Source: Paludibacteraceae bacterium (lineage in GTDB: Bacteria; Bacteroidota; Bacteroidia; Bacteroidales; Paludibacteraceae). Taken from it: DNA of 63,222 nucleotides. The position numbers and the translations under genes are program-made. The notes beneath the pieces were generated by a model. It did not search any database. It saw only the letters and a program-made list of their open reading frames with translations, and was not told where the DNA came from. This document shows positions 1-8,177 of this stretch, in pieces. The stretch covers positions 1-63,222 of the forward strand of contig JAFPYI010000029.1 of assembly GCA_017412245.1 (NCBI GenBank). Direction: 5' to 3'. The stretch's first letter is position 1. Each line of letters opens with the position of its first letter.

Positions 1-96
1 AATGCCCAATTGACGAGCTACAGACTTTAAAGGACGTCCTCCTGAACATAATTTTACGGCAAGCAACCGTTCTTCATAAGGATGTTTTTTAAGCAT
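1..96 (-). CDS. Transposase OrfA, N-terminal fragment (helix-turn-helix)
   Basis: Thirty-two codons are visible from an ATG at 96-94, beginning MLKKHPYEERLLAVKL and continuing through SGGRPLKSVARQLGI to the window edge. The K-x-Y-x-x-E start and the RPLKSVARQLG helix are typical of the helix-turn-helix domain of IS3-family OrfA proteins, which bind the element ends before OrfAB catalyses transposition. The gene is cut by the window boundary, not visibly broken. It reads toward the element interior and away from the lipoprotein gene at 215-988. Family assignment rests on this short stretch only. Confidence 0.6.
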   Translation of the reverse strand, partial: MLKKHPYEERLLAVKLCSGGRPLKSVARQLGI

Positions 97-141
97 AAAA
101 TACCCCAAAAGTTTTTTGTTCAACTTTTGGGGTTCATTACA
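1..141 (-). mobile_element. End of an IS3-family-like insertion sequence (truncated by window edge)
   Basis: The segment holds the first codons of a transposase OrfA preceded by a terminal region in which AACCCCAAAAGTT and AACTTTTGGGG form an inverted pair (positions 101-135). A terminal TGTAATGAACC lies on the minus strand ending near 141. IS150/IS3 relatives often have ends of the form TG...CCCCAAAAGTT. The rest of the element lies left of the window, so the other inverted repeat and any target-site duplication cannot be seen. Confidence 0.6.
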
Positions 142-190
142 GAAAGGTGCTTTTTTCAAATTTAATATTTAATATTGCAAATTTAAGATT

Positions 191-214
191 TTTTCTAAAC
201 AGCGAAGCGTGCGA
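191..214. repeat. TAAAC/GCGAAGC repeat module behind lipoprotein stop
   Basis: CTAAACAGCGAAGCG follows directly after the stop codon of the 215-988 gene (reading the minus strand). It matches the modular repeat at 1290-1347 and the in-frame copies in Kbl and Era. The adjacent TTTAATATTTAATATTGC tract is another recurring simple motif of this genome. Confidence 0.6.
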
Positions 215-988
215 TTACGGTTCCGGAGTTTCAGGAGCCTGCAGAGTAGACAGGAATGTAGCAACAGCAAGACCGTCCATATCCTTTTCCATAACAGAAG
301 CATCGCCAATCCACTGCGATTCATAGGTACGGTTTGCGTCGTCATCGAATTCATCAGAACCGTTTTCTTGAGCATACGGACATTCCATAGCTGCAAAAGC
401 CTCATCGAACTTGTCACGCTTCTTAGCAGAAGTGAATTCTTCTACTGCGTCCTCGTCATTTATATCGTCGCACTCTACTAAGACACCTTCCCATTCCTTG
501 CCATCACCGAGAGAAAGGAAGACATTCTTTGAGAATTTAGCATAGAGACTGTTGATGTTCTTTACCTCGGCAGGAGCAATAATTTCTAAAAAGGCAAGGG
601 CTACTTTGCCGTTAGAGTCAAGAATTAATTGTGCCAGGATCATAATCTCTTTTTTCTCGTTCAGATAGTCAACCAAAGCCTCCAAGTCTTCGTCTTCCAT
701 GGCCTCTTCATAAACGTCCAAGTTGCCGTAGAGGTAAAGGATAGGATCGTCTGCTTTTTGTGCAGGCAGGCCTAAACGTTGAGGAAGAGCACCACTGAGA
801 GTAATTTTCTCGAAGCCTAAGTCCTCCAATGTAGAGACGGCAGCTTTTTTCTTCTCGCCTAAGAGGGAGAGGATGTTCTTTGATACATTGTCAACGGCTT
901 TGTTGTCTTTGCTTGGAACTTTTGGTGCGTTAGGATCGCAACTGATGAGCATCAGAGCCGCTAAAGCGACATACAATAATTTTTTCAT
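215..988 (-). CDS. Paralogous lipoprotein, family of four (copy 1)
   Basis: This 257-residue protein starts MKKLLYVALAALMLISC, a signal peptide with a lipobox (LISC), so it should be acylated and anchored in a membrane; +2 is Asp. The mature part has no domain I recognise. It is acidic and carries blocks shared with the genes at 8178, 9034 and 10052: PSKDNK near the N-terminus, a NILSLLGEKKKA helix, a KFSKNVFLSLGD block (about residue 150) and AKKRDKF with AAMECP (about 190-205). From about residue 58 to 125 it is almost identical to the 10052 copy, which hints at recent duplication or gene conversion. A Bacteroidota promoter at 1383-1414 and repeat element A lie in the long leader. Function unknown. 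Confidence 0.85.
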   Translation of the reverse strand: MKKLLYVALAALMLISCDPNAPKVPSKDNKAVDNVSKNILSLLGEKKKAAVSTLEDLGFEKITLSGALPQRLGLPAQKADDPILYLYGNLDVYEEAMEDEDLEALVDYLNEKKEIMILAQLILDSNGKVALAFLEIIAPAEVKNINSLYAKFSKNVFLSLGDGKEWEGVLVECDDINDEDAVEEFTSAKKRDKFDEAFAAMECPYAQENGSDEFDDDANRTYESQWIGDASVMEKDMDGLAVATFLSTLQAPETPEP

Positions 989-1053
989 ACTTCAAAAATT
1001 TTTAATTTAACATTTAATATTGCAAATTGCAAATTTCAAATTTATTATTTATG

Positions 1054-1267
1054 TAAAGAAAAATGCGTCGCGTTGCTCCTTACAAAAATATTCAAAAATG
1101 ACAAAAATATTAAAAATACCTTCGGTGGCAATTCACTCTGACGAGTTCTCGCATCTATGCCGCTAAGCGGCCTACTTATAAATAAATTTAACGTTGCCCG
1201 TTAGGGCATATCTGCACCTCCAAAGGAGGTAATTGCCGCCGCAGGCGATTATATTAATTATAATTTT
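1054..1267 (-). repeat. Composite structured repeat element A
   Basis: Read on the minus strand: left end AATTATAATTAATATAAT (1267-1248), hairpins including CCTCCTTTGGAGG (about 1216-1229) and GCCCTAACGGGC (1207-1196), the block AACGTTAAATTTATTTATAA (1195-1176), GCCGCTTAGCGGC (1169-1157), then the right end with TTTTTG, 11 nt, TATTTTTGTAAG and GACGCATTTTTCTTT (1118-1054). Element D (61472-61790) has the same order with compensatory stem changes. It lies in the leader of the 215-988 lipoprotein. Confidence 0.7.
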
Positions 1268-1289
1268 TATTTAGCGCATTGTTGTCTCT

Positions 1290-1347
1290 AAACACGAAAC
1301 ACTAAACAGCGAAGCGCTAAACACTAATCACTAAACAGCGCCAGCGG
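1290..1347. repeat. Intergenic TAAAC-hairpin modular repeat
   Basis: CTAAACACGAAACACTAAAC, CAGCGAAGCGCTAAACAC and ACTAAACAGCGCCAGCGG occur back to back. Short GCGAAGCGC-type mini-hairpins are separated by (C)TAAAC. The same composition occurs in frame in the 1361-2020 gene, kbl and era. Confidence 0.65.
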
Positions 1348-1360
1348 TCTTTTATCCTTG

Positions 1361-2020
1361 TTAAAGGGAACCTTTGCCGCTGCAAAAGTACTGCTTTTTT
1401 CCGATATGTGCAAATTTTTTTGACAAAATAAATACAAATGCAGCGAAAAAGAGGAAGTTCACACCATCCGTGATAGGTGTCATGAACGGGTCTTCTTCAT
1501 CGTATCCCGGATGGTCGCCGGGGTTATCAATCACTCGTCTTGGCATTATCGAAGCTTCTTCTGTTGTCACTCCTCCGCTGACCTCTGCTGCAGCAAAAGG
1601 AACTGAATAATGCGGCCGAGCGGAGGTGACGAGCAAAGGAGAAGCAAAAGAGTACAGCGCAGGATAACTGTTTGTTGTTGACGACGTATGCGTCTCGCTG
1701 CTCTGCATCTGCGGACCATTAGGTCCTCCTCCGATGACGGTTACACGATGTGAAGAGGTCGTGTAAAGGCCTTCGCCGTTTAGTGCTGACGTGTTTAATG
1801 CTGGCGCGTTTAGTGCTTCGCGTTTAGGTGGAGTGACGAAAGGCACGGGTTCTCTTCTTGTTGAGCGGAAAGCGAAAGAGAAATGTGGCGCTGCCGTGTG
1901 TACAGGCACCAGAACCACTTGCTCCGAACGGGCAAAGAGAAGCGGAAGGATATGTATCACTGCCATCACCGAACTGAGCAACAGCAGCAGGATTGCTAAT
2001 ATGATAACATGTCTTTTCAT
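1361..2020 (-). CDS. Small tail-anchored partner of the giant surface protein (pair 1)
   Basis: This 219-residue protein has an N-terminal hydrophobic segment (residues 4-30), a low-complexity Ser/Thr/Pro-rich middle, and a C-terminal membrane segment (about residues 184-202) preceded by MTPITDGVNFLFFAAF, then a basic tail. The end resembles PVGDVPFVFFALL of the 54703 protein and PVGDIPFVFFALL of the 60756 protein. Its ATG overlaps the stop of the 1950-residue gene in an ATGA (2017-2020), so the two should be translationally coupled. Residues about 64-84 (REALNAPALNTSALNGEG) are encoded by the TAAAC modular repeat. Its last codons also contain the promoter of the downstream lipoprotein (1383-1414). 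Function unknown. Confidence 0.75.
   Translation of the reverse strand: MKRHVIILAILLLLLSSVMAVIHILPLLFARSEQVVLVPVHTAAPHFSFAFRSTRREPVPFVTPPKREALNAPALNTSALNGEGLYTTSSHRVTVIGGGPNGPQMQSSETHTSSTTNSYPALYSFASPLLVTSARPHYSVPFAAAEVSGGVTTEEASIMPRRVIDNPGDHPGYDEEDPFMTPITDGVNFLFFAAFVFILSKKFAHIGKKQYFCSGKGSL
1383..1414 (-). promoter_or_regulatory. Bacteroidota-type promoter for lipoprotein copy 1
   Basis: On the minus strand TTTG (1414-1411), 20 nt, TACTTTTG (1390-1383) followed by CAGC. It lies inside the 3' end of the 1361-2020 coding region. Wording nearly equals the promoters at 9927 and 10963 that serve lipoprotein copies 3 and 4. Confidence 0.75.
1769..1829 (-). repeat. In-frame TAAAC modular repeat inside the small partner gene
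   Basis: On the minus strand CTAAACGCGAAGCACTAAAC is followed by CGCCAGCATTAAACACG and CAGCACTAAACGGCGAAGG, the same composition as the non-coding repeat at 1290-1347. It encodes REALNAPALNTSALNGEG without a stop. Confidence 0.65.
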
Positions 2021-5000
2021 TTTCCCGGTGCGAGTATTTTACGTGGTTGACCGTTTTCGATAACTATCAGCAGTGTCGGTGACTGCGGGAAGGAGGAAAG
2101 TCTGCGGCCGAGAATATCATAAATACCGTCATTCAGAGTCTTCGTTTCGACATTCTCCATGCCTTGCGAAGCGTTTCTTACTCTCACCTGCTCAATCACA
2201 AACCGTGTGTCATCTTGTTCGCTGTCGGTGGTGAAGGTATAATCCCGTTGCATCAGATCGACCGTCACTTGCAGTTTGTTATCTCTCAGCAGCAGTTGCT
2301 CCACTTGTGTCCGGTCATACCGTTGGTCGTCAAAACGGAAGACAAGCGGTTGAGAGGTCTGTGCTTGTCTGAAGCCAAGAGCAATACCCGGTGCAATAGA
2401 ATCCGGATGAACAGCCATGAATGCGTGTTCAATGCCGTCATTCACAGCATAGACGGACAATGGTTGTTTTGAACCGAACATCTTCTGCAGGTCCGCATTG
2501 AGTTCATACGCACGGGTAAACGATTCTCCGAGCAACAGTCCTGCATGGTCGCTCTTCTCGCCTTGCGAGAGTGTTATTCCTAATGCTGTCTCTTCGTCCT
2601 CGTCCAATGCTCTTGCCGGTGCTTGGAAACCGACATTGGCACTTGCGTCCGTCTGAACGAAATAGGAATGGAACGGCAGCAGTTCATACCCTTGTGCCAG
2701 TTCCTGCGTGTAACTGCGGAAACCGTTTTCCGGAATAGTGATATAACGGAAAGCACTCAGTCCTGCTTCGTCCACCGTCACTCTGCGCATGAACGGATTA
2801 CCAATCAGGTTCCAGTTGCTGTTGTTTGTTGCTGCGCTCTCGTAGGTATTCACTGTAATCTTTTTGTTCGCGTTCTCGCCTGCATACAGGTTCTCTGCGC
2901 TTACGGCGAAAGGTAACATTATTCGGCTCTGGCGATGAGCGTTCCACATATCCGGCAGACCGAAGAGTGAGAATCCTCTTCCGCAAGTTATCTCTGACTC
3001 GTAGCGGTCGTCAAAGACTGTCCATCCTGTCGCTCCTGTAGCACGTGCTGCGCCGTCGTAGTAATGAAGTTCCCAATTGCCCATAACCGAGAGGTCGCTG
3101 AACTTATAGCCGGAAACGGTATATGGCAACGAGAATGGGTAATACTGTGTATTATCCACGATATATTTTACTCTTACAGGCGTGGTAGCTGTCGCGTTGT
3201 CGCCTGTCTGTCCTTTAGCTACGAACTCCGGATACAGGTTTTTCATTCCGTCGGCAATCAGCGTAATCGCTCCTGCGCGCATCTTATAATCGCTCTCTAA
3301 TACTACTCGTCCTCCGGGATTGACCGTCAGTGAGTCGCAAGCGAAACTGTTTGCGCCTGTCTTCAGTGCCTGAATAGTCAGTGTACCGTCGTTATCTACC
3401 ACCACTTCCGCATGACTGCCGTCCGCCATACTTACTGCGCCGCTGATGATAAGCGGAAGAGGTCGTGCGAAACAAGCTATGGCATGGCCGCTGTTCAGGA
3501 AAGAGATATTCAGTATCTGTTCCGGCGCAGGAGTGGAAGTATTGCTGTTCGGCGCGAAAGAGACTCTATACACTCCGAAATCCAGTTGCTCAAACGAGGC
3601 ATCCAGATTATTGGCATCTCCTTCCAATCGTGCTTCTACCGTGCAACCGGTCAGATCTACGGACTCAGGAACACGCAGAACCACATTATCCTTATGCCAC
3701 ATCAGGACGTCACTCAGTGTGGGTTTCCATTGTGCGGTATAAGTGATGTCTGCAGCAGGTCTGTACGGGAAGGACGGCATAACAGGCGACCAACCGGCAA
3801 ATTCATATCCTTCGCGAGAAGGAGTAGGGAATCCCGTTATCGGACAACCGTCTTTGATGTAATACAGTTTCTTCTCTGCCGTCGAGCCGTCTATCTCACC
3901 TCCGTTAGGATCGAGCGTCACAGTATAATAAGTCGGCATATAAACAAGTCTGCTAACCACCATATTTCCATCAAGCACATATTCCACATCTTTTTGCACG
4001 TCGAAGATGAATGTTGTGGACGTTGGGTTAACGGTAAAGTATTGGTCGGTAGGCACATAATGGTTACTCGGACGTGTTAACGGGGAAAAAGCATTATAGT
4101 TTGTTGTGCCTGACCAACTTACTGCCTCCAGCAAAACTTGGCCATCTGCATAGGGTGTCAAGCTAATAACATTTTGCATTGCCAGCAAGGTAAAATTAAT
4201 TACATTATATCCGGCCCCATTAGTAAAAGACGCCCATCTGCACCCGTGAAGTATAAAGAATGCCGCCACCTCGGGATTATCAGCCAAAGTCGTGGTTTCG
4301 TTGAGTTCCAGCGAGAGACTGTTTTGCATACGGGTGTAGAGCTCATTCTGCTCATAAATAACGCGTATTACAGAGTATTGAAATGTTCCGTCAAAAGACA
4401 ATTTGTGTATTCCCGAATGAGTGGTAGTCAGGGTTGAAACGAATGTGTATGGCACCGTGCCTGGTTCAACTGGAACACCGGTTTGATCCACTATTTCGTC
4501 GCCGTAATAGAGAATAAGCGTTGTGCTGTTGGTTGTACGTTTGCCTACAATGTGAATATGCGCAGGGTTCTCTTCCGAAGCATAAATCATGATTTCCTGT
4601 GCAAGATTATTCTTCCCGATAGTACCTATTATGTTGTGTGTCTTTTCGAAATAATGTCTTGGAAATTGGTCTGTGCCGCCATTGAATGTTGCGCTTGCCA
4701 GCACTAAGTCTGCTCCATTGCCCTCAATCGGTGCAACGGATGCGCCGGCTGCATAACTTTTGGTAAAGCAGTAATAACTATCCTCCGGAACAAAACCAAC
4801 CGGTACCCATTGTGCTGTATAAGTGATGTCTGCAGCAGGTCTGTACGGGAAGGACGGCATAACAGGCGACCAACTGACAAATTCATATCCTTCGCGTGTA
4901 GGAGTAGGGAATCCCGTTATCGGGTCACCGTCTTTGATGTAATATAGTTTCTTCTCTGCCGTGGAGCCGTCTATCTCACCTCCGTTCGGGTTCAAAGTTA

Positions 5001-7869
5001 CAGTATAATAATCCGGAATGAAACGCACTGCATGATAATAAATAGCGGTGCAGGAATGCGAAACAGAGACTTTATACTGCTTTCCTTTATAGACTTTATG
5101 AGGGAATCTATAGGTAGTCCGCTCTGTTGCCGTTGGGGCCATTGTAGCATCTGTAGCAGGTGGGCCCATACTTGATAATCCCGGCGTAGCAACGGAGTCG
5201 AGCGTCATATATTTTTGATTCAAGACTCCGGCAGCCGCTGAAGCATCTACCTCTATCACGCCGTCTGCAGGAACCGTGAAGAAAATACCGTCCATGCTGT
5301 GGAAACCTTGATTATCGATAGCCTTGGTTCCATTCGCTCCGTCAAAATAGATTCGTCCCATCATGCGGAAGAAAGTGCATTCGGGAATATCGACGTCGAT
5401 GTTTTTGTCGGCATTGATTTCCAAAACAAACGCATTCTCTATGGCTTGCCAAGTAGGGTTATTTTCATACACCACCCGTATTTCCACTATGTTTATGCTT
5501 GAATTGGTTGATAAGTTATGCAGGCCGGCGCAAGTGGTGACATATTCCAGACACTCTAGGTTGTTAGCGGTCGTCAGCTCGCTAGATGCTTGATAACAAA
5601 CAGTGCTATTACAGAGTAATTGCGTCGGTTGGTAAGATGAAGAGGGAAGAGATCCTATCACATACACATGTGCCGGATTGCTCTCAGAGGCATACACAGG
5701 AATAGTGTTTGTAGTAGAGGATGTGCATACCATCGCCCTCGAGTAAGTGTGGTTCAAGTATTTCTTGCCCGAACTTGCAAAACTACCGGTGAACGATATC
5801 ATATCTCCGTTGCCCATATACGGCCTGTACGCGCCATTTTCGTTATAGGCATTGTCAAAGCGATAATAGCTATCCTCCGGCGGAGTACCGATATACACAT
5901 TCGGCACATAGGCATTGGTGGACGCTATCAGCAGGTTATCGCCCTGTTGAGGATAGAAAACAGCATTGCTCGGACTGATGAGTTCCACACCGTTCATATT
6001 CAGTGCATGCAGGAACTCTAATCCTCCGCCGTGACGTGCACCCGAAAGTGATGCATCGTTGCCGTGGAAAGAAGCTACCACACGAGCATTATCAACCGTC
6101 AGAACAGCGCCATAAGGCTTAGCCAAAGAGTTCACATTGCCGAAACCCGAGATACCGGACATACCTGTCGCACTCAAAGTAGTACTGCCGGTGACGGTCA
6201 ACTCGATATTTTCCGTCAGGTTAAAAGCATTGCTATTGTAGAGGAAGATACCTATACCTGTTCCTGATGTGCCGACCATCAGTCTGCCGCCGCCGGTGAC
6301 AGTAGTGCTCTTGTCCAGACGAATGCCTGACCAGTCAGTAGCACCGGTCACAGTGTTTGCACCGAGAACCGAGATAGTCAGATTAGGAATAGCACTCTTG
6401 ATAGCATAAGCACCGGAAGCCGTGATAGAAGCATTATTCAGCGTCAGTGTGTTCGTCGCTTCGTCGTACTTAACCGTTCCCGTCACACCTGTTGCTGCAG
6501 CAGTGATGTCTCCGCAGTTAAGATCTGTCACTTGTGTGCCGTTAACCCACAGGTCGTAACCGTAACCGATGACCACTTTCTCTCTTGTCAACTCGCTGTT
6601 ATCGGTTGTGTACCCGCCAAGCGTAGTGCTGAAACTCACTCCTGCCGGTGCCTGCAGTTCACAGTCTATCAGCACAGGTGCTACACTCGCTTTGAACGAA
6701 CGCATGACATTTTGTTGCGCTGTGGAGGAAGGTGTACCAACCGTCAGAGCCGTCACTCGTGCATGGTTGACGGTCATCTGCGAAGAGCCTTGCAGCAGTA
6801 TGCCGCCTGCGCCTTCTGTTTCCACCAAGCAGTTGTGGATAGTCAGGGAGGCATTGTTAAACGTCGCTAAAGCGGTATAACAGGTTCCTGCTGCGGTTGA
6901 GCCTACCTGATGGTCCAATGGGCCGGCATTGCGCACTTTCAGCGAAGCGAAGACATCGTAACCCTCTATCGTCGTATTGGCGTCAATTCGCAACGCGATG
7001 CAGTAAGGTGTATTCAGGTCACACGCACCTTTGACTACTATCTTCAAATCCGGAATTTGCGTCCAGATAGCTTGTGTCACATCCGGCGTAGTCAGCACTG
7101 CGTCCTCTAAGGTCAGTATATTCGTTGTAGGGTCATAACTGACTGTTCCCGTCACGCCGTTGATCACCGACAGGTCGGAGCAGTTAAGACTGCTCACGCG
7201 CGTTCCACAAATCCGCAGGTTGTAAAAACACTCCTCTACGATAGTCAGGTTTCTCCACGGAAGGGTTGAATTATATACGGAAGAGGCGCCGCACGGAACA
7301 ATCAGTTGTGGGGAGCTGTCTGTAAAGGCATCCGTAGCAGCTGTCGGCAGGTCACTCTGCGATGTCCAATGCACCTTCACGGTCGCTAAAACGGGACAGT
7401 GAAAAAAACTTGTACTACCTATACTGGTTACACTGGTGGGAATGTCAGCAGTTCTCAAAGCAGAGCAGTCATTGAACGCATTTGCACCAATCGTGGTCAC
7501 ACTGCTCGGAATCGTAATCGATTCTAATCCTGACTGTGAAAAGGCATAACTCCCAATAGTGCTAACAGTCGACGGGATGGTGATGCTCTTCAACTGTGTA
7601 CAACTCAAGAAGGCATAGTTGCCGATATTGGTAAGGTTCGCGGACGAGAAAACGACAGTCGTTATTGCATTCCTGTAACTAGTCCACGGAGCTTGGTTGG
7701 TATTGGAAAAATTATACATTGTTGAACCGCTGCCGGAGATGGTCAGTGTTCCTGCTCCGTCGTAATACCAGTTAAGAGAAGACCCGCATAGGCCGCCGTT
7801 CTGACCATACGAAAAGACGCTTACTGCCCAAGCAGCTGTTAGCAAAAAGAATAGTCTGATGTATCGCAT
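2017..7869 (-). CDS. Giant secreted BspA-like surface protein (pair 1)
   Basis: This 1950-residue protein has a signal peptide (1-23), then BspA-type leucine-rich repeats (about 65-190; LKSITIPSTVSTIGSYAF and similar). Two related modules follow that open ICGTRVSSLNCSDL and VNGTQVTDLNCGDI (about 215-660, possibly beta-helical). Then come beta-sandwich-like repeats with two Listeria-Bacteroides (InlB_B) repeats (about 950-1020 and 1310-1380; YTVTLNPNGGEIDGS). The C-terminal 400 residues, with NWNLIGNPF, ADLQKMF and a closing YDILGRRL...ENGQPRKIL, are shared with the 50204 and 55571 proteins and resemble a type IX sorting region. Such proteins are usually exported adhesins or ligand binders. 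It is coupled by ATGA to its small partner. The ligand cannot be told. Confidence 0.8.
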   Translation of the reverse strand: MRYIRLFFLLTAAWAVSVFSYGQNGGLCGSSLNWYYDGAGTLTISGSGSTMYNFSNTNQAPWTSYRNAITTVVFSSANLTNIGNYAFLSCTQLKSITIPSTVSTIGSYAFSQSGLESITIPSSVTTIGANAFNDCSALRTADIPTSVTSIGSTSFFHCPVLATVKVHWTSQSDLPTAATDAFTDSSPQLIVPCGASSVYNSTLPWRNLTIVEECFYNLRICGTRVSSLNCSDLSVINGVTGTVSYDPTTNILTLEDAVLTTPDVTQAIWTQIPDLKIVVKGACDLNTPYCIALRIDANTTIEGYDVFASLKVRNAGPLDHQVGSTAAGTCYTALATFNNASLTIHNCLVETEGAGGILLQGSSQMTVNHARVTALTVGTPSSTAQQNVMRSFKASVAPVLIDCELQAPAGVSFSTTLGGYTTDNSELTREKVVIGYGYDLWVNGTQVTDLNCGDITAAATGVTGTVKYDEATNTLTLNNASITASGAYAIKSAIPNLTISVLGANTVTGATDWSGIRLDKSTTVTGGGRLMVGTSGTGIGIFLYNSNAFNLTENIELTVTGSTTLSATGMSGISGFGNVNSLAKPYGAVLTVDNARVVASFHGNDASLSGARHGGGLEFLHALNMNGVELISPSNAVFYPQQGDNLLIASTNAYVPNVYIGTPPEDSYYRFDNAYNENGAYRPYMGNGDMISFTGSFASSGKKYLNHTYSRAMVCTSSTTNTIPVYASESNPAHVYVIGSLPSSSYQPTQLLCNSTVCYQASSELTTANNLECLEYVTTCAGLHNLSTNSSINIVEIRVVYENNPTWQAIENAFVLEINADKNIDVDIPECTFFRMMGRIYFDGANGTKAIDNQGFHSMDGIFFTVPADGVIEVDASAAAGVLNQKYMTLDSVATPGLSSMGPPATDATMAPTATERTTYRFPHKVYKGKQYKVSVSHSCTAIYYHAVRFIPDYYTVTLNPNGGEIDGSTAEKKLYYIKDGDPITGFPTPTREGYEFVSWSPVMPSFPYRPAADITYTAQWVPVGFVPEDSYYCFTKSYAAGASVAPIEGNGADLVLASATFNGGTDQFPRHYFEKTHNIIGTIGKNNLAQEIMIYASEENPAHIHIVGKRTTNSTTLILYYGDEIVDQTGVPVEPGTVPYTFVSTLTTTHSGIHKLSFDGTFQYSVIRVIYEQNELYTRMQNSLSLELNETTTLADNPEVAAFFILHGCRWASFTNGAGYNVINFTLLAMQNVISLTPYADGQVLLEAVSWSGTTNYNAFSPLTRPSNHYVPTDQYFTVNPTSTTFIFDVQKDVEYVLDGNMVVSRLVYMPTYYTVTLDPNGGEIDGSTAEKKLYYIKDGCPITGFPTPSREGYEFAGWSPVMPSFPYRPAADITYTAQWKPTLSDVLMWHKDNVVLRVPESVDLTGCTVEARLEGDANNLDASFEQLDFGVYRVSFAPNSNTSTPAPEQILNISFLNSGHAIACFARPLPLIISGAVSMADGSHAEVVVDNDGTLTIQALKTGANSFACDSLTVNPGGRVVLESDYKMRAGAITLIADGMKNLYPEFVAKGQTGDNATATTPVRVKYIVDNTQYYPFSLPYTVSGYKFSDLSVMGNWELHYYDGAARATGATGWTVFDDRYESEITCGRGFSLFGLPDMWNAHRQSRIMLPFAVSAENLYAGENANKKITVNTYESAATNNSNWNLIGNPFMRRVTVDEAGLSAFRYITIPENGFRSYTQELAQGYELLPFHSYFVQTDASANVGFQAPARALDEDEETALGITLSQGEKSDHAGLLLGESFTRAYELNADLQKMFGSKQPLSVYAVNDGIEHAFMAVHPDSIAPGIALGFRQAQTSQPLVFRFDDQRYDRTQVEQLLLRDNKLQVTVDLMQRDYTFTTDSEQDDTRFVIEQVRVRNASQGMENVETKTLNDGIYDILGRRLSSFPQSPTLLIVIENGQPRKILAPGK
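3730..3936 (-). repeat. Near-identical internal repeat, copy 2 of InlB_B module
   Basis: About 207 bp that match 4810-5016 with few differences. The two copies are 1080 bp (360 codons) apart in the same frame. Both encode the YTVTLNPNGGEIDGS...FPYRPAADITYTAQW unit. Confidence 0.85.
4810..5016 (-). repeat. Near-identical internal repeat, copy 1 of InlB_B module
   Basis: Direct partner of 3730-3936. Recombination between the copies would delete exactly 360 codons and keep the frame. Confidence 0.85.
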
Positions 7870-7895
7870 AATAACCGTATTTTCATTTCACGCCG

Positions 7896-7903
7896 CAAAA
7901 TTA
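7896..7903 (-). promoter_or_regulatory. Possible -7 element (TAATTTTG) of the BspA-like gene
   Basis: TAATTTTG on the minus strand, 27 nt before the start codon. No TTTG lies at the usual 20-nt spacing, so this is weak. Confidence 0.3.
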
Positions 7904-7925
7904 CAACTTTATTTTCAATAAAGTC

Positions 7926-7961
7926 TTATCAAATCGTACAATTTTTTATCAAATCGTACAA
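7926..7961. promoter_or_regulatory. Two 16-bp direct repeats 20 bp apart upstream of the BspA-like gene
   Basis: TTATCAAATCGTACAA occurs at 7926-7941 and again at 7946-7961, a 20-bp period close to two helical turns. The position, 60-90 bp before the start codon, suits an operator for a dimeric or tandem regulator. No other copy was noticed in the window. Confidence 0.55.
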
Positions 7962-8054
7962 ATCTACCATTTTTTTCACTCCTTCATTCGTTAATTCCAT
8001 ATTCGAGAGACTATCGGATTGGATGTTTCTCGGAGGTACATCGGTATTATAACG

Positions 8055-8099
8055 TATCCTACCACACCCTATATATACATAGTATATATCCCGTGATTT
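8055..8099. repeat. CCACACC-(AT hairpin)-ATATATCCCGTGA element
   Basis: An ATATATAC/GTATATAT hairpin is flanked by CCTACCACACC and TCCCGTGATTTTT. The reverse complement of nearly the same sequence is at 27373-27420, upstream of the 1203-residue secreted protein. A related hairpin is at 55471-55497. The stretch 7870-8128 otherwise holds no gene. Confidence 0.6.
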
Positions 8100-8128
8100 T
8101 TAAATACTATTTTTCAACTACACACAAA

Positions 8129-8156
8129 AAAAAGCGGCCCGAAGGTCGCCTTTTTC
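8129..8156 (-). terminator. Terminator after lipoprotein copy 2
   Basis: On the minus strand GCGACC, TTCG loop, GGCCGC, then a run of eight T. The same hairpin follows lipoprotein copy 4 at 9998-10020. Confidence 0.75.
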
Positions 8157-8177
8157 TTATTGTTTGATGGAATTCGT

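Noticed and set aside
3412-4080. 222-codon plus-strand frame opposite the BspA-like gene
   Set aside because: Antisense shadow of a gene with strong codon structure; product is Arg/His-rich with no domain. The same applies to the 326-codon frame at 33006-33986 and the 363-codon frame at 40496-41587.
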